A stretch of DNA of 64,000 nt from Bacillus_BA fengqiuensis (GTDB lineage Bacteria > Bacillota > Bacilli > Bacillales > Bacillaceae_H). Position numbers and translations under genes: made by a program. Location of the stretch: NCBI GenBank assembly GCA_030813035.1, contig JAUSTV010000005.1; one strand, 5' to 3'. Positions 6,189-15,415 of the stretch are shown here, piece by piece. Within the stretch, counting starts at the first letter, position 1, and every line of letters starts with the position of its first letter. The notes under the pieces are model-generated. The model was given only the letters and a program-made list of their open reading frames with translations. It did no database searches and had not been told where the DNA came from.

Positions 6189-7718
6189 ATGTTCTTCAAA
6201 AAAGGGCTTTTAAAGAATAAGAATGAGAAAAAAACGATAAATTCCCAAGATATTGGCCATTTATTGACTAAAGCCAAAAAATCCAGTGATTTTGGGCAAC
6301 TTTCACTTACGAATCAAACAGGACATTTCATCCTTTCTTACTACAACACACTGATTGATCGAGAACAATTTCAGTGCAAAGTATTATATGTTTTCCAAGA
6401 TTCCTCTTTTGATATTAGTCAACTTAAGAAAATTGAGGATATTAGGAATACGATCCCGATTGAAGATATTTTGATTACAGACAACACAGAAGTGATCGAA
6501 TCGAAATTCCTTAAAGGGTATGCTATTCTGCAAATGAAAGAAAATGATCATAAGTGTGCTTTAATTAATTTATCCAATGAAAAAGTTGGGTTGCGTGAGC
6601 AAAATAGCGTTGAAAATGAGTTCAGCGTCGTAGGACCTCAAATCGGATTTGTTGAAAATGTCGATATCAATATACATTTACTAAGGCAGCAAATCAATAC
6701 ACCTCATTTAATTATCCAAGATATTCATATAGGGGCTATGTCACATACTAAAGTCATCATCGCTTATATTGAGGGAGTTACAAATGAGCAGCATGTTCAA
6801 ACGATGACTCAACGATTGCAAAATATCGATTTTGATGTGGTTTTTGATTCCTCTCAGCTTCATCAAATCATAACCGATAATTCCTTAACCCCTTTTCCAC
6901 TGCTTTTATCGACGGAACGTGTTGACAGAGCCGTTTGGGCTCTCATTAACGGACAAGTAGCTGTTTTTAGTAATGGTTCGGCTTATGCCATTACGGGCCC
7001 TTCTACATTACTTGATTTTTTTATTTCGCCTGAAGACTATTATTTACCTTGGATCCTTGCATCTTTTTTTCGATTAATACGTATCTTTAGTGTGCTTTTC
7101 TCGATTTTTGCAACCTCTATATACATAGCTGTTTTGACGTACCACTATGAGATGATTCCAAAAGTGTTACTCGGTCCACTTAGCTTTTCACGTCATAACG
7201 TTCCGTTTACACCGGTATTAGAAGTACTTTTTTTGGAATTGACGATTGAACTTTTACGTGAAGCTGGAGCACGGTTACCTACTAAGGTGGGACAAACGCT
7301 GGGAATTGTAGGTGGCATCGTAATAGGCCAGGCCTCCGTTGAAGCAGCACTTACAAGCAATGTGTTGCTTATTATTGTTGCCTTATCTGCTTTGGCTTCT
7401 TTTACTACACCGATTTATAAAATGTCGAACACCATCCGTTTTTTACGTTTTCCCTTAATTATATTCGCAGCCATATGGGGCGGATTAGGGATTGTTTTAG
7501 GAATAAGCTTTTTGATTGTTCATCTGACACGTTTAGAATCATTAGGTACACCCTATACCGTTCCCTTATATCCATTTAGGCGTAAAGATTTGGCGGATAG
7601 CTTTATACGTTCGTCCTATAATGTCACCTCCAAAAGGCCAAGTTATTTACGTCCTCGATCACTTTGGAGATATCATCCAAGTGACCAGATCAAAAAGAAA
7701 AACGATTTTGATGATTGA
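6189..7718 (+). CDS. Spore germination receptor subunit A (GerA/GerAA family)
   Basis: 509 residues. A long soluble N-terminal half (1-~280) is followed by membrane segments between ~290 and ~460. GerAA-family landmarks are visible: SLTPFPLLLSTERVDRAVWA, the stretch PFTPVLEVLFLELTIELLRE, and GIVGGIVIGQASVEA. It is a subunit of a nutrient receptor in the inner spore membrane that triggers germination. GAGGTGATTAC precedes the ATG. It is first in a three-gene operon with the lipoprotein C subunit and the transporter-like B subunit, in the order A-C-B. The nutrient cannot be read from the sequence. Confidence 0.95.
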   Translation: MFFKKGLLKNKNEKKTINSQDIGHLLTKAKKSSDFGQLSLTNQTGHFILSYYNTLIDREQFQCKVLYVFQDSSFDISQLKKIEDIRNTIPIEDILITDNTEVIESKFLKGYAILQMKENDHKCALINLSNEKVGLREQNSVENEFSVVGPQIGFVENVDINIHLLRQQINTPHLIIQDIHIGAMSHTKVIIAYIEGVTNEQHVQTMTQRLQNIDFDVVFDSSQLHQIITDNSLTPFPLLLSTERVDRAVWALINGQVAVFSNGSAYAITGPSTLLDFFISPEDYYLPWILASFFRLIRIFSVLFSIFATSIYIAVLTYHYEMIPKVLLGPLSFSRHNVPFTPVLEVLFLELTIELLREAGARLPTKVGQTLGIVGGIVIGQASVEAALTSNVLLIIVALSALASFTTPIYKMSNTIRFLRFPLIIFAAIWGGLGIVLGISFLIVHLTRLESLGTPYTVPLYPFRRKDLADSFIRSSYNVTSKRPSYLRPRSLWRYHPSDQIKKKNDFDD

Positions 7719-7744
7719 TCAGAAAATAATAGATGAGGTGAGGT

Positions 7745-8821
7745 ATGAATTCACGTTTTCTCTTTGCGATTAGCTTCATTGTCTTCCTAACTGGGTGCGA
7801 GAATGAAAGGACTATTGATCAAGTTCAGATTATCGAATCGATTGGTTATGATCGGCATGAGGATGAAATCAAGGGAACGGCTATCTATCCTACGTTCACA
7901 GAAAAAGGACAAACCAAATTAAATATCTTGACGACAAAATCTGCTTCGTATGATGATATCCTCCCGAGATTGAATACAAAGTCTGCGTATCCAATCGAAA
8001 TAGGCCAATTACGTTTACTATTGTTCGGCAAGAAGTTTGCGAAACAAGGGATTGATCCGGTTATAGAAAGTCTTAAACGGGATCCGGTTGTGGGAAGTCG
8101 AATGCAGCTGGCTATAGCCGAACATACAGCAGAAAATATATTAATATCAGGAAAAAAGACAAACCTTCCCTTCCATTTAAGCGATAAAATTAATCAGAAT
8201 ATACAAAATGGAAATTTGCCCAAAATGAATTTGCACCTTTTTTTGGAAAATTTTTATAGTGAAGGCAGGGACCCCTATTTGCCTTACTTTACCATAGAGG
8301 AGGGAAAAGCCCACATTAATGGGTTAGCTTTATTTAAGAATGGCAAGTATATAAATCATATTAATTTAAACCAGTCATTTATTGTAAAAATGCTAATTGA
8401 CGGAGCCAAAAATGGACGTTATCATATCAAAATCAATGAAAATAAAAAGGATGGTTTTATTTCATTAAAAAATCTGGATGCAAAAGCTCATTATACAATT
8501 AGTCAAACCGATCAAGTTCCGAACATATCCATCGATTTAACCATGAATACTCAAATAGAAGATGTCCCGCCTTGGCTTAATGTAACCGGCAATAAAAACA
8601 TCCTAAAAATGGAAAATATCACGAATGAACACTTTAATGAAGAAGTCCAGCAATTAATCTCGTTGTTTCAAGAATACCAAGTAGATCCAATCGGGTTTGG
8701 AGACATGGTTAGAGCAAAATCAAGAAATTGGGATTATGGCCGGTTTCAGGATATGTATCCCCATCTCAAAACTACAGTCAATACAAAGGTGAATATTATA
8801 CAAATGGGTGTGGGAGAGTAA
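7745..8821 (+). CDS. Spore germination lipoprotein subunit C (GerC family)
   Basis: 358 residues with a lipoprotein signal (SFIVFLTGCENE, lipidated Cys near residue 18). The mature protein is a GerAC-type fold with the usual TIDQVQIIESIGYD start, YPIEIGQLRLLLFG, and the C-terminal region around QEYQVDPIGFGDMVRA. It sits on the outer face of the inner spore membrane as part of the receptor. It begins 26 bp after the A subunit. Its end overlaps the longest frame of the next gene by 14 bp but not the start chosen for that gene. Confidence 0.95.
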   Translation: MNSRFLFAISFIVFLTGCENERTIDQVQIIESIGYDRHEDEIKGTAIYPTFTEKGQTKLNILTTKSASYDDILPRLNTKSAYPIEIGQLRLLLFGKKFAKQGIDPVIESLKRDPVVGSRMQLAIAEHTAENILISGKKTNLPFHLSDKINQNIQNGNLPKMNLHLFLENFYSEGRDPYLPYFTIEEGKAHINGLALFKNGKYINHINLNQSFIVKMLIDGAKNGRYHIKINENKKDGFISLKNLDAKAHYTISQTDQVPNISIDLTMNTQIEDVPPWLNVTGNKNILKMENITNEHFNEEVQQLISLFQEYQVDPIGFGDMVRAKSRNWDYGRFQDMYPHLKTTVNTKVNIIQMGVGE

Positions 8822-8852
8822 GGGTTTCATTTTTGAAGAGGAGAGGAAGAAG

Positions 8853-9941
8853 GTGCACACTTTAACCGATGAACGATTTTTAGTATCTCCTTTTTTAGTT
8901 TTTTTCCTGATTTACTCTAATATTATTGGTGTGGGGGTCATGAGTTTTCAAAGAGATATTATAAAGGGTGCCGGTTACGATGCATGGATTTCCGTCCTAT
9001 TATCCGGTATAAGTATTCATGTTTTAGTTTGGATGATATATCGCATTCTTACAATTGCTAATAACGATATCATTTATATCCATCAATTTTGCTTTGGGAA
9101 ATGGATTGGCGGGTTATTAAACGTTTTTATCATCATCTATTTTCTTGTAGTGGCATTGATTGTTTTCCGTGTTTATATTGAGGTTGTTCAAGTTTGGATG
9201 TTTCCTTTAATGAAGACATGGCAAATAAGCTTGATTTTTCTATTCCTTCTTTATTACATTGTTTCAAGTGGATTTCGTGTGATTACCGGGGTGTGTTTCT
9301 GGGGAACAGTTATACCTTTCGTTTTTCTGTTTCCCCTTGTATTCTTTTCCTTAGAGTTTGCCCATTTCAATCATTTATTGCCTCTTTTTAATCATTCGGT
9401 TAAGGAAATATTAGGATCATCTAAAACGATGGTGTTTCAGTTTCTTGGCTTTGAGACTCTACTCATGTTCTACCCATTTATCAAGAATCCTGAAAAATCA
9501 AAAAAATGGGCCCACTTTGGGGTTTTGTTTACGATCTTCCTATACCTTTTCATAACGATCATTACTTTTGTTTTCTTTAATGAAGAGCATCTCAAACATA
9601 CGATTTGGCCGACCTTAACTTTACTTAAAATTGCGGAAATGCCTTTCATAGAAAGAGTTGAATATATTGTCGTTTCCTTATGGTTCCTTGTCGTATTGCC
9701 TCATATTAGCCAGCATCTATGGGCAGTCTGCCGCGGACTCAAAAAGTTAGTAAATATCAAACAACGTATTAGCTTATTCATTTGCCTCTTTTTATTCTTT
9801 TTGTTCTCTAATGTATTAGAGAGCCATAAACAGATAGAACGATTAGCTGATTTATACTCATCTGTCGGCTTCTATTTTATATATTTGTATGTCCCTTTTC
9901 TCTTTTTAACGATTAACATTAAACAAAAACTAACTAAATAG
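8853..9941 (+). CDS. Spore germination receptor subunit B (GerB family, amino acid permease-like)
   Basis: A 362-residue, almost wholly membrane-embedded protein with about ten hydrophobic helices of the APC-superfamily GerAB type (the start LTDERFLVSPFLVFF and the first helix IIGVGVMSFQRDI are typical). It is thought to bind the germinant. I chose the GTG at 8853 because GAGGAAGAAGG precedes it and the homology begins there; an ATG at 8808 in the same frame overlaps the previous gene and lacks a good binding site. A strong terminator follows the operon. Confidence 0.92.
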   Translation: MHTLTDERFLVSPFLVFFLIYSNIIGVGVMSFQRDIIKGAGYDAWISVLLSGISIHVLVWMIYRILTIANNDIIYIHQFCFGKWIGGLLNVFIIIYFLVVALIVFRVYIEVVQVWMFPLMKTWQISLIFLFLLYYIVSSGFRVITGVCFWGTVIPFVFLFPLVFFSLEFAHFNHLLPLFNHSVKEILGSSKTMVFQFLGFETLLMFYPFIKNPEKSKKWAHFGVLFTIFLYLFITIITFVFFNEEHLKHTIWPTLTLLKIAEMPFIERVEYIVVSLWFLVVLPHISQHLWAVCRGLKKLVNIKQRISLFICLFLFFLFSNVLESHKQIERLADLYSSVGFYFIYLYVPFLFLTINIKQKLTK

Positions 9942-9988
9942 GGTTTTGATGCGAGAATAATTCGATAAGGATATTAAATTTCCCCGAT

Positions 9989-10027
9989 AAAAAAACTGTA
10001 TAGAATAAATTCTACACAGTTTTTTTG
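9989..10027. terminator. Bidirectional terminator between the ger operon and the aldo/keto reductase
   Basis: AAAAAAACTGT pairs with ACAGTTTTTTT, with further pairing TAGAAT/ATTCTA inside. A and T tracts on both sides allow use from either strand. Confidence 0.9.
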
Positions 10028-10083
10028 AAATTCCTATTAGATTGTCAGCAACTCCAACAAGAGTCCTTTTTTAAAGTAAATTT

Positions 10084-10974
10084 TCAAATAATATCCAATG
10101 GCATTTTTCTAGTAGGTTTAGGAAATACTTGATCAATTCTACTGAGATCTTCTTCAGTAAACTCAATTGTTGCTGCTTCAGCATTTGCTAAAACATGTTC
10201 ATCTTGAACCGCTTTTGGAATAGCGATGACGTTATTCGAACGGATGGTCCAAGCAAGAGCGATTTGTAATGGTTGGACATTGTATTTGTCAGCAATATCA
10301 TGAATAGCTGGATCGTTTAAAAGCTGTCTTCTTAAAGAACCTCCTTGAGCAAGGGGACTGTAGGCCATGATTGGCATGTTATGTTCACGCTGCCATGGTA
10401 AGAGATCGAAGTCGATTCCTCTTGAACCTAAATGATATAGCACTTGGTTCGTCACACAATTTTTTCCATTCGTAGTGTTCCATAGCTCTTCCATATCAAC
10501 CGTGTCAAAATTAGAGACGCCCCATCTTAAAATTTTCCCTTCTTCACGTAGTTTTTCCATTCCTTCAATTGTTTCCTCTAAAGGAACGCGTCCTCTCCAG
10601 TGGAGAAGATATAAGTCCAAGTGGTCTGTTCCGAGTCGTTTTAAGCTGTTTTCACATGCTTTTGAAATCATATCTAAACCTGCATGATGGGGATACACTT
10701 TTGAGACTAAAAAGACTTCATTTCTGCGTCCTTTAATGGCTTCGCCAACTAAGCGTTCAGAATCGCCATTTCCGTACATTTCAGCAGTGTCAATAAGTGT
10801 CATGCCCAATTCTACGCCGAGCTGCAAGGCTTTTATTTCTTTGTCTCTCACTTGGGGATTTTCCCCCATGTACCATGTTCCTTGTCCTAAACTAGGTAAA
10901 GAAGTGCCGTCAGGTAGGGTTACCACGCGTTTGGCTAATGCATTTTTAATTTCCGCTCTTTTCTTTTCATCCAT
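10084..10974 (-). CDS. Aldo/keto reductase
   Basis: A 296-residue NAD(P)H-dependent oxidoreductase with a TIM-barrel fold. The catalytic tetrad is visible: Asp in TLIDTAEMYGNGD with Tyr five residues on, Lys in FLVSKVYPH, His in DLYLLHWRG. The cofactor-binding loop is the C-terminal AIPKAVQDEHVLANAEA. It reduces aldehydes or ketones; the substrate is not evident. A weak version of the promoter pattern shared by the hxl and zwf genes lies upstream, so it may belong to the formaldehyde response (inference). It forms its own unit, ending at the shared terminator. Confidence 0.92.
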   Translation of the reverse strand: MDEKKRAEIKNALAKRVVTLPDGTSLPSLGQGTWYMGENPQVRDKEIKALQLGVELGMTLIDTAEMYGNGDSERLVGEAIKGRRNEVFLVSKVYPHHAGLDMISKACENSLKRLGTDHLDLYLLHWRGRVPLEETIEGMEKLREEGKILRWGVSNFDTVDMEELWNTTNGKNCVTNQVLYHLGSRGIDFDLLPWQREHNMPIMAYSPLAQGGSLRRQLLNDPAIHDIADKYNVQPLQIALAWTIRSNNVIAIPKAVQDEHVLANAEAATIEFTEEDLSRIDQVFPKPTRKMPLDII

Positions 10975-11014
10975 TAGGCTCGACCCTTTCTTTTATGTAT
11001 TTGGGTATCATAGA

Positions 11015-11047
11015 AGTAGAATGTTAACGTCTCTTCGTATAAAGTAC
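11015..11047 (-). promoter_or_regulatory. Weak HxlR-type promoter before the aldo/keto reductase
   Basis: On the minus strand TGCGTACTT (11050-11042) is followed, after exactly 21 nt, by TCTACT (11020-11015). The four hxl/zwf promoters have AGTGCGTACTT, 20-21 nt, TATACT. The upstream inverted repeat seen there is not evident here. Confidence 0.4.
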
Positions 11048-11121
11048 GCATATATTTAGAATTTCCGCAACCAACAAAATCCTTCTTTGTTGCATGATAT
11101 GGCCATTTCTGCTTCCGTCTG

Positions 11122-11185
11122 TGCAAAAAAACAAAGAAAGTGAGGATGTGGCCTATAAGTGTCTGACGCTTTGAGTCATCCTCAC
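11122..11185 (-). terminator. Terminator of the SDR gene
   Basis: GTGAGGATG (11140-11148) pairs with CATCCTCAC (11177-11185) across a 28-nt loop. On the minus strand TTTCTTTGTTTTTTT follows. Confidence 0.65.
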
Positions 11186-11233
11186 CACTTCTATTCTAAA
11201 TCAATTTATCAATCGACTTTGATATCAAATGGA

Positions 11234-11956
11234 TTAGATCAGATGAGCTCCTCCATCGATAAGAACCGATGTGCCAGTTGTAAACCCATTTTTCGCTAGG
11301 TAAACATAGGTTTCAGCAATATCTTTAGGTTGAGCAACACGTCCGACAGGTAGTTGCTTAGCAATCCCATGGTACATATCTTGTCTTTGATCTTCTGGCA
11401 TTCCGCCGTAAAGAGGAGTGTCAACGATACCAGGTGATACCACGTTTACTCTGATAGGTGCCAGGTCTACTGAAAGTCCTCGTACTAATCCATCGATTGC
11501 TGAATTAATGGAAGCTAGAGTCGTTGCACCTTGAGGAGGACGCACACCATATACACCAGAAGTTAATGTAATAGAACTTTCATTATTCAAGTATGGAAGA
11601 GCAGCACGAACCGAAATATACTGCCCCCAGAACTTACTATCAAAAGCCTCTCTTACGGTTGCAACAGGCAGTTCGCTAAAGTGACCCATAGCGCCTTCAC
11701 CTGCAGTAACCACTAGGTGATCAAATTTCCCAACCTTCTTGAAAAAGTCTGCAACCTTTTCCTCGCTGCGAAAGTCGATTTCATAGCCCTCTACGTTACC
11801 ACCAAGCTTCACTTTTGCGTCAGATAATTTTGAAGCAGAACGGCTAGCAATAATGACTTGAGCGGATTCATCGAGAAACGCCTTAGCAGCGGCTAAACCA
11901 ATACCAGATGTACCTCCTAAAACAACCACTCTTTTTCCTTTTAATGACAACGTCAT
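11234..11956 (-). CDS. SDR-family oxidoreductase lacking the usual YxxxK pair
   Basis: A 240-residue Rossmann-fold protein. The cofactor site GGTSGIG is at 14-20, with VTAGEGAMG and the C-terminal TGTSVLIDGGAHL of classical SDRs. At the place of the catalytic Y-x-x-x-K it reads TTLASINSAID, so Tyr and Lys are replaced by Thr and Ile, while the preceding Ser in TLTSGVYGVRP is kept. This is a known variant subgroup, and its chemistry is uncertain. AAAGGAGGTT gives a strong start. A PfpI fragment lies just upstream on the same strand. Confidence 0.88.
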   Translation of the reverse strand: MTLSLKGKRVVVLGGTSGIGLAAAKAFLDESAQVIIASRSASKLSDAKVKLGGNVEGYEIDFRSEEKVADFFKKVGKFDHLVVTAGEGAMGHFSELPVATVREAFDSKFWGQYISVRAALPYLNNESSITLTSGVYGVRPPQGATTLASINSAIDGLVRGLSVDLAPIRVNVVSPGIVDTPLYGGMPEDQRQDMYHGIAKQLPVGRVAQPKDIAETYVYLAKNGFTTGTSVLIDGGAHLI

Positions 11957-11980
11957 AACCTCCTTTATTCATATATTTGT

Positions 11981-12088
11981 TTAACCAACTTGCGGATTCT
12001 GATTAAAGAATCCGCAAGCTTGTGCTGGTTCAGTGTACTCCACATCTTCAAATAGGTTTGTTATAAGTGTAGCGATTTTTTTACTCAT
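11981..12088 (-). pseudogene. N-terminal fragment of a PfpI/YfkM-type DJ-1 protein
   Basis: A 35-codon frame starts MSKKIATLITNLFEDVEYTE, which is the typical start of PfpI/YfkM general-stress proteins (about 170 residues), and then runs into unrelated sequence and a stop. AAGGAGGTGA precedes it. The 3' part of the frame contains a perfect 12-bp hairpin (CTTGCGGATTCT/AGAATCCGCAAG, 11989-12018). The rest of the gene is missing. Confidence 0.65.
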
Positions 12089-12220
12089 GCTCATTCACCT
12101 CCTTGAAATGACAAAACAGAAGTAAAAATATTCATTTCCATGCCATAATTTTTAAGGTTCCCTTATTCATTTTTCTAAAATAGAATACGTCATAAGTGTT
12201 TCCCATCATCTTAAAAGTTA

Positions 12221-12724
12221 CTAATGAATATACTCAAGGTCTCTCTCAACATTGGCACTTAAAATGTCTTCTGTTTTGATTTCGAGTAATTTCTCCAAGA
12301 ACCTTATGGTTCCTAATACTGCTTGAATATCCTCCTCTGTTTGAACGTCTTCCATTTTCTTTTGAAGAATCAGTTCATTTATAACTTGTTTGAAAGTCTG
12401 GGTCTTTATAAGCCATTCTCCAACTAGTTCCTTTGTTGTGTCTCTCTCGCCTTCATTTTTGACAGCAAATAAGCTTTCCGATTTTGTTTCTACGAGTGTT
12501 ACGGAACCAAAATCGGAATCCATACGGATGCGAAAATAATTCTTTCTACTGTCATAATATCTTTCTTCCTTTAATAGAAAATACTCTATCCCTACTGTGA
12601 TTTCATAAAAGGGTTCTGTCTCTGTAGGATAATGAAAATCTCTTACATCCACACTTTTTACAACGTCTAAATAGGTCTCCAAACCATATTGAGTACTAAT
12701 TATTTTTGCATCCATTACATTCAT
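12221..12724 (-). CDS. Hypothetical protein
   Basis: A 167-residue soluble, acidic protein, not recognised. The N-terminal two thirds look beta-rich (FYEITVGIEYFLL, KNYFRIRMDSDFGSVTLVET). The C-terminus is helical with a likely coiled coil (EEDIQAVLGTIRFLEKLLEI). There is no signal peptide or membrane segment. AGGGAGTG precedes the ATG. It lies 83 bp after gnd on the same strand and no strong terminator is visible between them, so it may be the last gene of the zwf-gnd transcript. It could be a ligand-binding or stress protein; no function is claimed. Confidence 0.6.
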   Translation of the reverse strand: MNVMDAKIISTQYGLETYLDVVKSVDVRDFHYPTETEPFYEITVGIEYFLLKEERYYDSRKNYFRIRMDSDFGSVTLVETKSESLFAVKNEGERDTTKELVGEWLIKTQTFKQVINELILQKKMEDVQTEEDIQAVLGTIRFLEKLLEIKTEDILSANVERDLEYIH

Positions 12725-12807
12725 AATTTCACTCCCTTTTTTACCTTGCGGATTGTTTTAATATTTAATCAGCTTGTCTGTCAAAATCCATACCTACCAC
12801 TATTAGT

Positions 12808-13704
12808 CTAGTTGCTTTTTTCAACTGCATGTCCACCAAACTCGTTCCGAAGAGCAGCGACCACTTTCCCTGTAAAGGTGTCATGATCTTGAGAACGGTA
12901 GCGCATCAAAAGAGACATAGCGATTACAGGGGTGGCTGTCTGCAAGTCCAAAGCCGTTTCCACTGTCCACTTTCCTTCTCCTGAAGAATGCATGGTTCCT
13001 TTGATTTGTTCTAAATTTGCATCTTTAGAAAATGCACGTTCTGTTAAGTCCATGAGCCATGAACGAATGACTGAGCCGTTATTCCATACTCTTGCCACTT
13101 TTTCATAGTCAAAATCAAACTCACTTTTCTCCAATACTTCAAATCCCTCACCAATCGCAGCCATCATTCCATACTCAATTCCATTGTGAACCATTTTCAA
13201 AAAATGGCCGCTACCTGCTGGACCAGCATATAAATAACCGTTGTCTACCGCAGTATCGCGAAATACGGGTTCAACAATATCCCATGCTTCTTTATCCCCG
13301 CCAACCATGTAACAAGCTCCGTTACGTGCGCCTTCCATCCCTCCGGAGGTGCCGACATCCATAAAATGTATACCTGATTCCTTTAGCTGCTCGTAACGGC
13401 GGATGGATTCTTTGTAATGAGAATTACCTGCCTCAATTACAATATCTCCTTTACTCAAGTGTGGAGTGATTTCATTTATAACGGAATCGACAACAGCGTG
13501 CGGAACCATCATCCAGATAATTCTGGGGGTTTCTAATATTTGAGTAAGCTCCTTTAAACTTGATGTTCCTATAGCACCATACTGACTGATTTCCTCTACA
13601 GCATTGACATTTAAATCGAAGGCGGCAACTTCGTAGTTATGATCAATTAGATTTTTTCCTAAGTTTAACCCCATTTTCCCTAACCCGATTAATCCAACTT
13701 GCAT
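12808..13704 (-). CDS. gnd: 6-phosphogluconate dehydrogenase, decarboxylating (short YqeC type)
   Basis: A 298-residue enzyme that oxidises 6-phosphogluconate to ribulose 5-phosphate and CO2. The N-terminal Rossmann motif is GLIGLGKMGLNLGKNL. Substrate and catalytic segments include DVGTSGGMEGARNGACYMVGG and GSGHFLKMVHNGIEYGMM (Lys and Asn). It belongs to the short ~300-residue NAD-linked class (YqeC/Gnd2), not the ~470-residue GndA class. It starts 29 bp after zwf with AGGAGG and is its operon partner. Together they form the oxidative, CO2-releasing arm of the RuMP cycle. Confidence 0.93.
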   Translation of the reverse strand: MQVGLIGLGKMGLNLGKNLIDHNYEVAAFDLNVNAVEEISQYGAIGTSSLKELTQILETPRIIWMMVPHAVVDSVINEITPHLSKGDIVIEAGNSHYKESIRRYEQLKESGIHFMDVGTSGGMEGARNGACYMVGGDKEAWDIVEPVFRDTAVDNGYLYAGPAGSGHFLKMVHNGIEYGMMAAIGEGFEVLEKSEFDFDYEKVARVWNNGSVIRSWLMDLTERAFSKDANLEQIKGTMHSSGEGKWTVETALDLQTATPVIAMSLLMRYRSQDHDTFTGKVVAALRNEFGGHAVEKSN

Positions 13705-13733
13705 CCTCTTGTCCTCCTGAACTATTCGTGTTG

Positions 13734-15254
13734 TTATCCTATTTTTAATGCTTTTACTGATTGATCTTTTGAAATCATCTCATACTTAGACCCTTGGTAT
13801 TCCCACCAATAAAACCCGTCCTCTTTTAAAAGTTCATCCGAAGCATCCGGACCCATCGAACCTGACCGATAGAAATGTAAGGGGACTGTGTTTTCCTCAA
13901 ACGCTTCTAAAACTGGCTGCACCCATTTCCACGATAATTCCACTTCATTCCAGTGGGCAAAGAATGTCGAGTCACCGCGTAATGCATCAAAGATTAAGAG
14001 TTCATAAGCTTCGGGTATGTCTTTTGCTCCTGCCCTGAAATCAATTGAAACAGGCTCAATTTTCCCGTTTTTTAGCGGATTCTTACTATTCAATTGCAAC
14101 GATATCCCTTCATTGGGATTGATATTGACAATTAATAGATTTGGTTCCGTTTGTTGATCGGATCCATACAATTCCTTCACTGGATTTTTGAACTCAATGA
14201 CGATACGTGTTGACTTTTCCTTCATTCTCTTTCCCGTACGGATATAGAAAGGAACTCCTCGCCAAAAATCATTATCAATCCATAAACGGGCGGCAACAAA
14301 AGTATCATTGACAGAGGAAGAATCAACCCCAGGTTCCTCCCTGTATCCAACCACTGGCTCATGATTCATTTCTCCGGCACCATATTGGCCACGGACAACT
14401 TGAGAACCGACATCCTCTTTCTGCAAAGGCCGCAATGATTCCATCACCTTTCTCTTCTCATTCTTGATATCTGCGGCACTTATCGTTTTTGGTACATGCA
14501 TGGCCGTCATCATCAACATTTGCAGCATATGATTCTGGAACATATCCCGGATGGCTCCTGCTTGATCATAATAGCCCGCTCTGTCTTCTACCCCAACTGT
14601 TTCACTAGCCGTTATTTGTACATTGGCTATGTGCTGATTATTCCATAAGGATTGAAGCACAGGATTGGCAAATGCCAATGCTTCGAGGTTTTGAACCATC
14701 GGTTTACCAAGATAATGGTCTATTCGATAAATTTCATCTCCATGAAAAGATTTGCTTAGCCTTTGATTTAAATCTTGAGCGGAAACCAAATCATGCCCAA
14801 ACGGCTTTTCGATAATCAGGCGTTTCCATCCCTTCGTCGTTCCCAATCCGCTTTCTTTAATATTAGAGGCGATGACATCGAAAAATTCTAGGGCAACAGA
14901 CAGATAGAATAATCGATTTTCAGGAATGTTTAACTCCTGTTCACGCCTCTGTATCCGATCAAGCAGTACTTTATATCCCTCCACGTTCGTGACATCTAAT
15001 CGGCTGTAACGAAACGCGTCGATAAATTCTTTTAATTTAGCTTTATTTTCGATAAAACGTCTAGAAAATGTTCTTAATGAATGTTCTACATTTGTTTGAA
15101 ATTCATCATCTGATAGTTCTCTCCTGCCTAAACCAATAATTGAAAATGACTGGGGCATCTTTTGATCTAAAAACAAATTAAAAAGAGCCGGATAAATTTT
15201 TCTTTTGGCCAAATCGCCAGTTGCTCCAAACAAAACAAAGGTCATAGAATCCAC
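13734..15254 (-). CDS. zwf: Glucose-6-phosphate 1-dehydrogenase, copy 1
   Basis: 506 residues. The cofactor site is FGATGDLAKRKIYPALFNL near the N-terminus. The catalytic RIDHYLGK stretch is at ~180, and the substrate and coenzyme loops EKPFGHD and FYIRTGKRM follow. It oxidises glucose 6-phosphate to 6-phosphogluconolactone with NAD(P). The start codon is GTG at 15254, eight bases after GGAGG. It carries ~20 more C-terminal residues than copy 2 at 20564-22018, which is otherwise very similar. It precedes gnd. Its likely promoter is the HxlR-type element at 15805-15892, with a small zinc-ribbon gene in between. Confidence 0.95.
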   Translation of the reverse strand: MDSMTFVLFGATGDLAKRKIYPALFNLFLDQKMPQSFSIIGLGRRELSDDEFQTNVEHSLRTFSRRFIENKAKLKEFIDAFRYSRLDVTNVEGYKVLLDRIQRREQELNIPENRLFYLSVALEFFDVIASNIKESGLGTTKGWKRLIIEKPFGHDLVSAQDLNQRLSKSFHGDEIYRIDHYLGKPMVQNLEALAFANPVLQSLWNNQHIANVQITASETVGVEDRAGYYDQAGAIRDMFQNHMLQMLMMTAMHVPKTISAADIKNEKRKVMESLRPLQKEDVGSQVVRGQYGAGEMNHEPVVGYREEPGVDSSSVNDTFVAARLWIDNDFWRGVPFYIRTGKRMKEKSTRIVIEFKNPVKELYGSDQQTEPNLLIVNINPNEGISLQLNSKNPLKNGKIEPVSIDFRAGAKDIPEAYELLIFDALRGDSTFFAHWNEVELSWKWVQPVLEAFEENTVPLHFYRSGSMGPDASDELLKEDGFYWWEYQGSKYEMISKDQSVKALKIG

Positions 15255-15415
15255 TTTTCATTCCTCCATTCTTCAAAACATTTTCCAATAGAAAAATGTA
15301 GGTACCCACACTAATAATGGATAATTGTTGGTTATGACAACCATATAAGGCACATCAAATTTTTTACGAATTAAATTATTGTAGACTTTCGCTATCCTAT
15401 ATTTGCTTTATAAAC

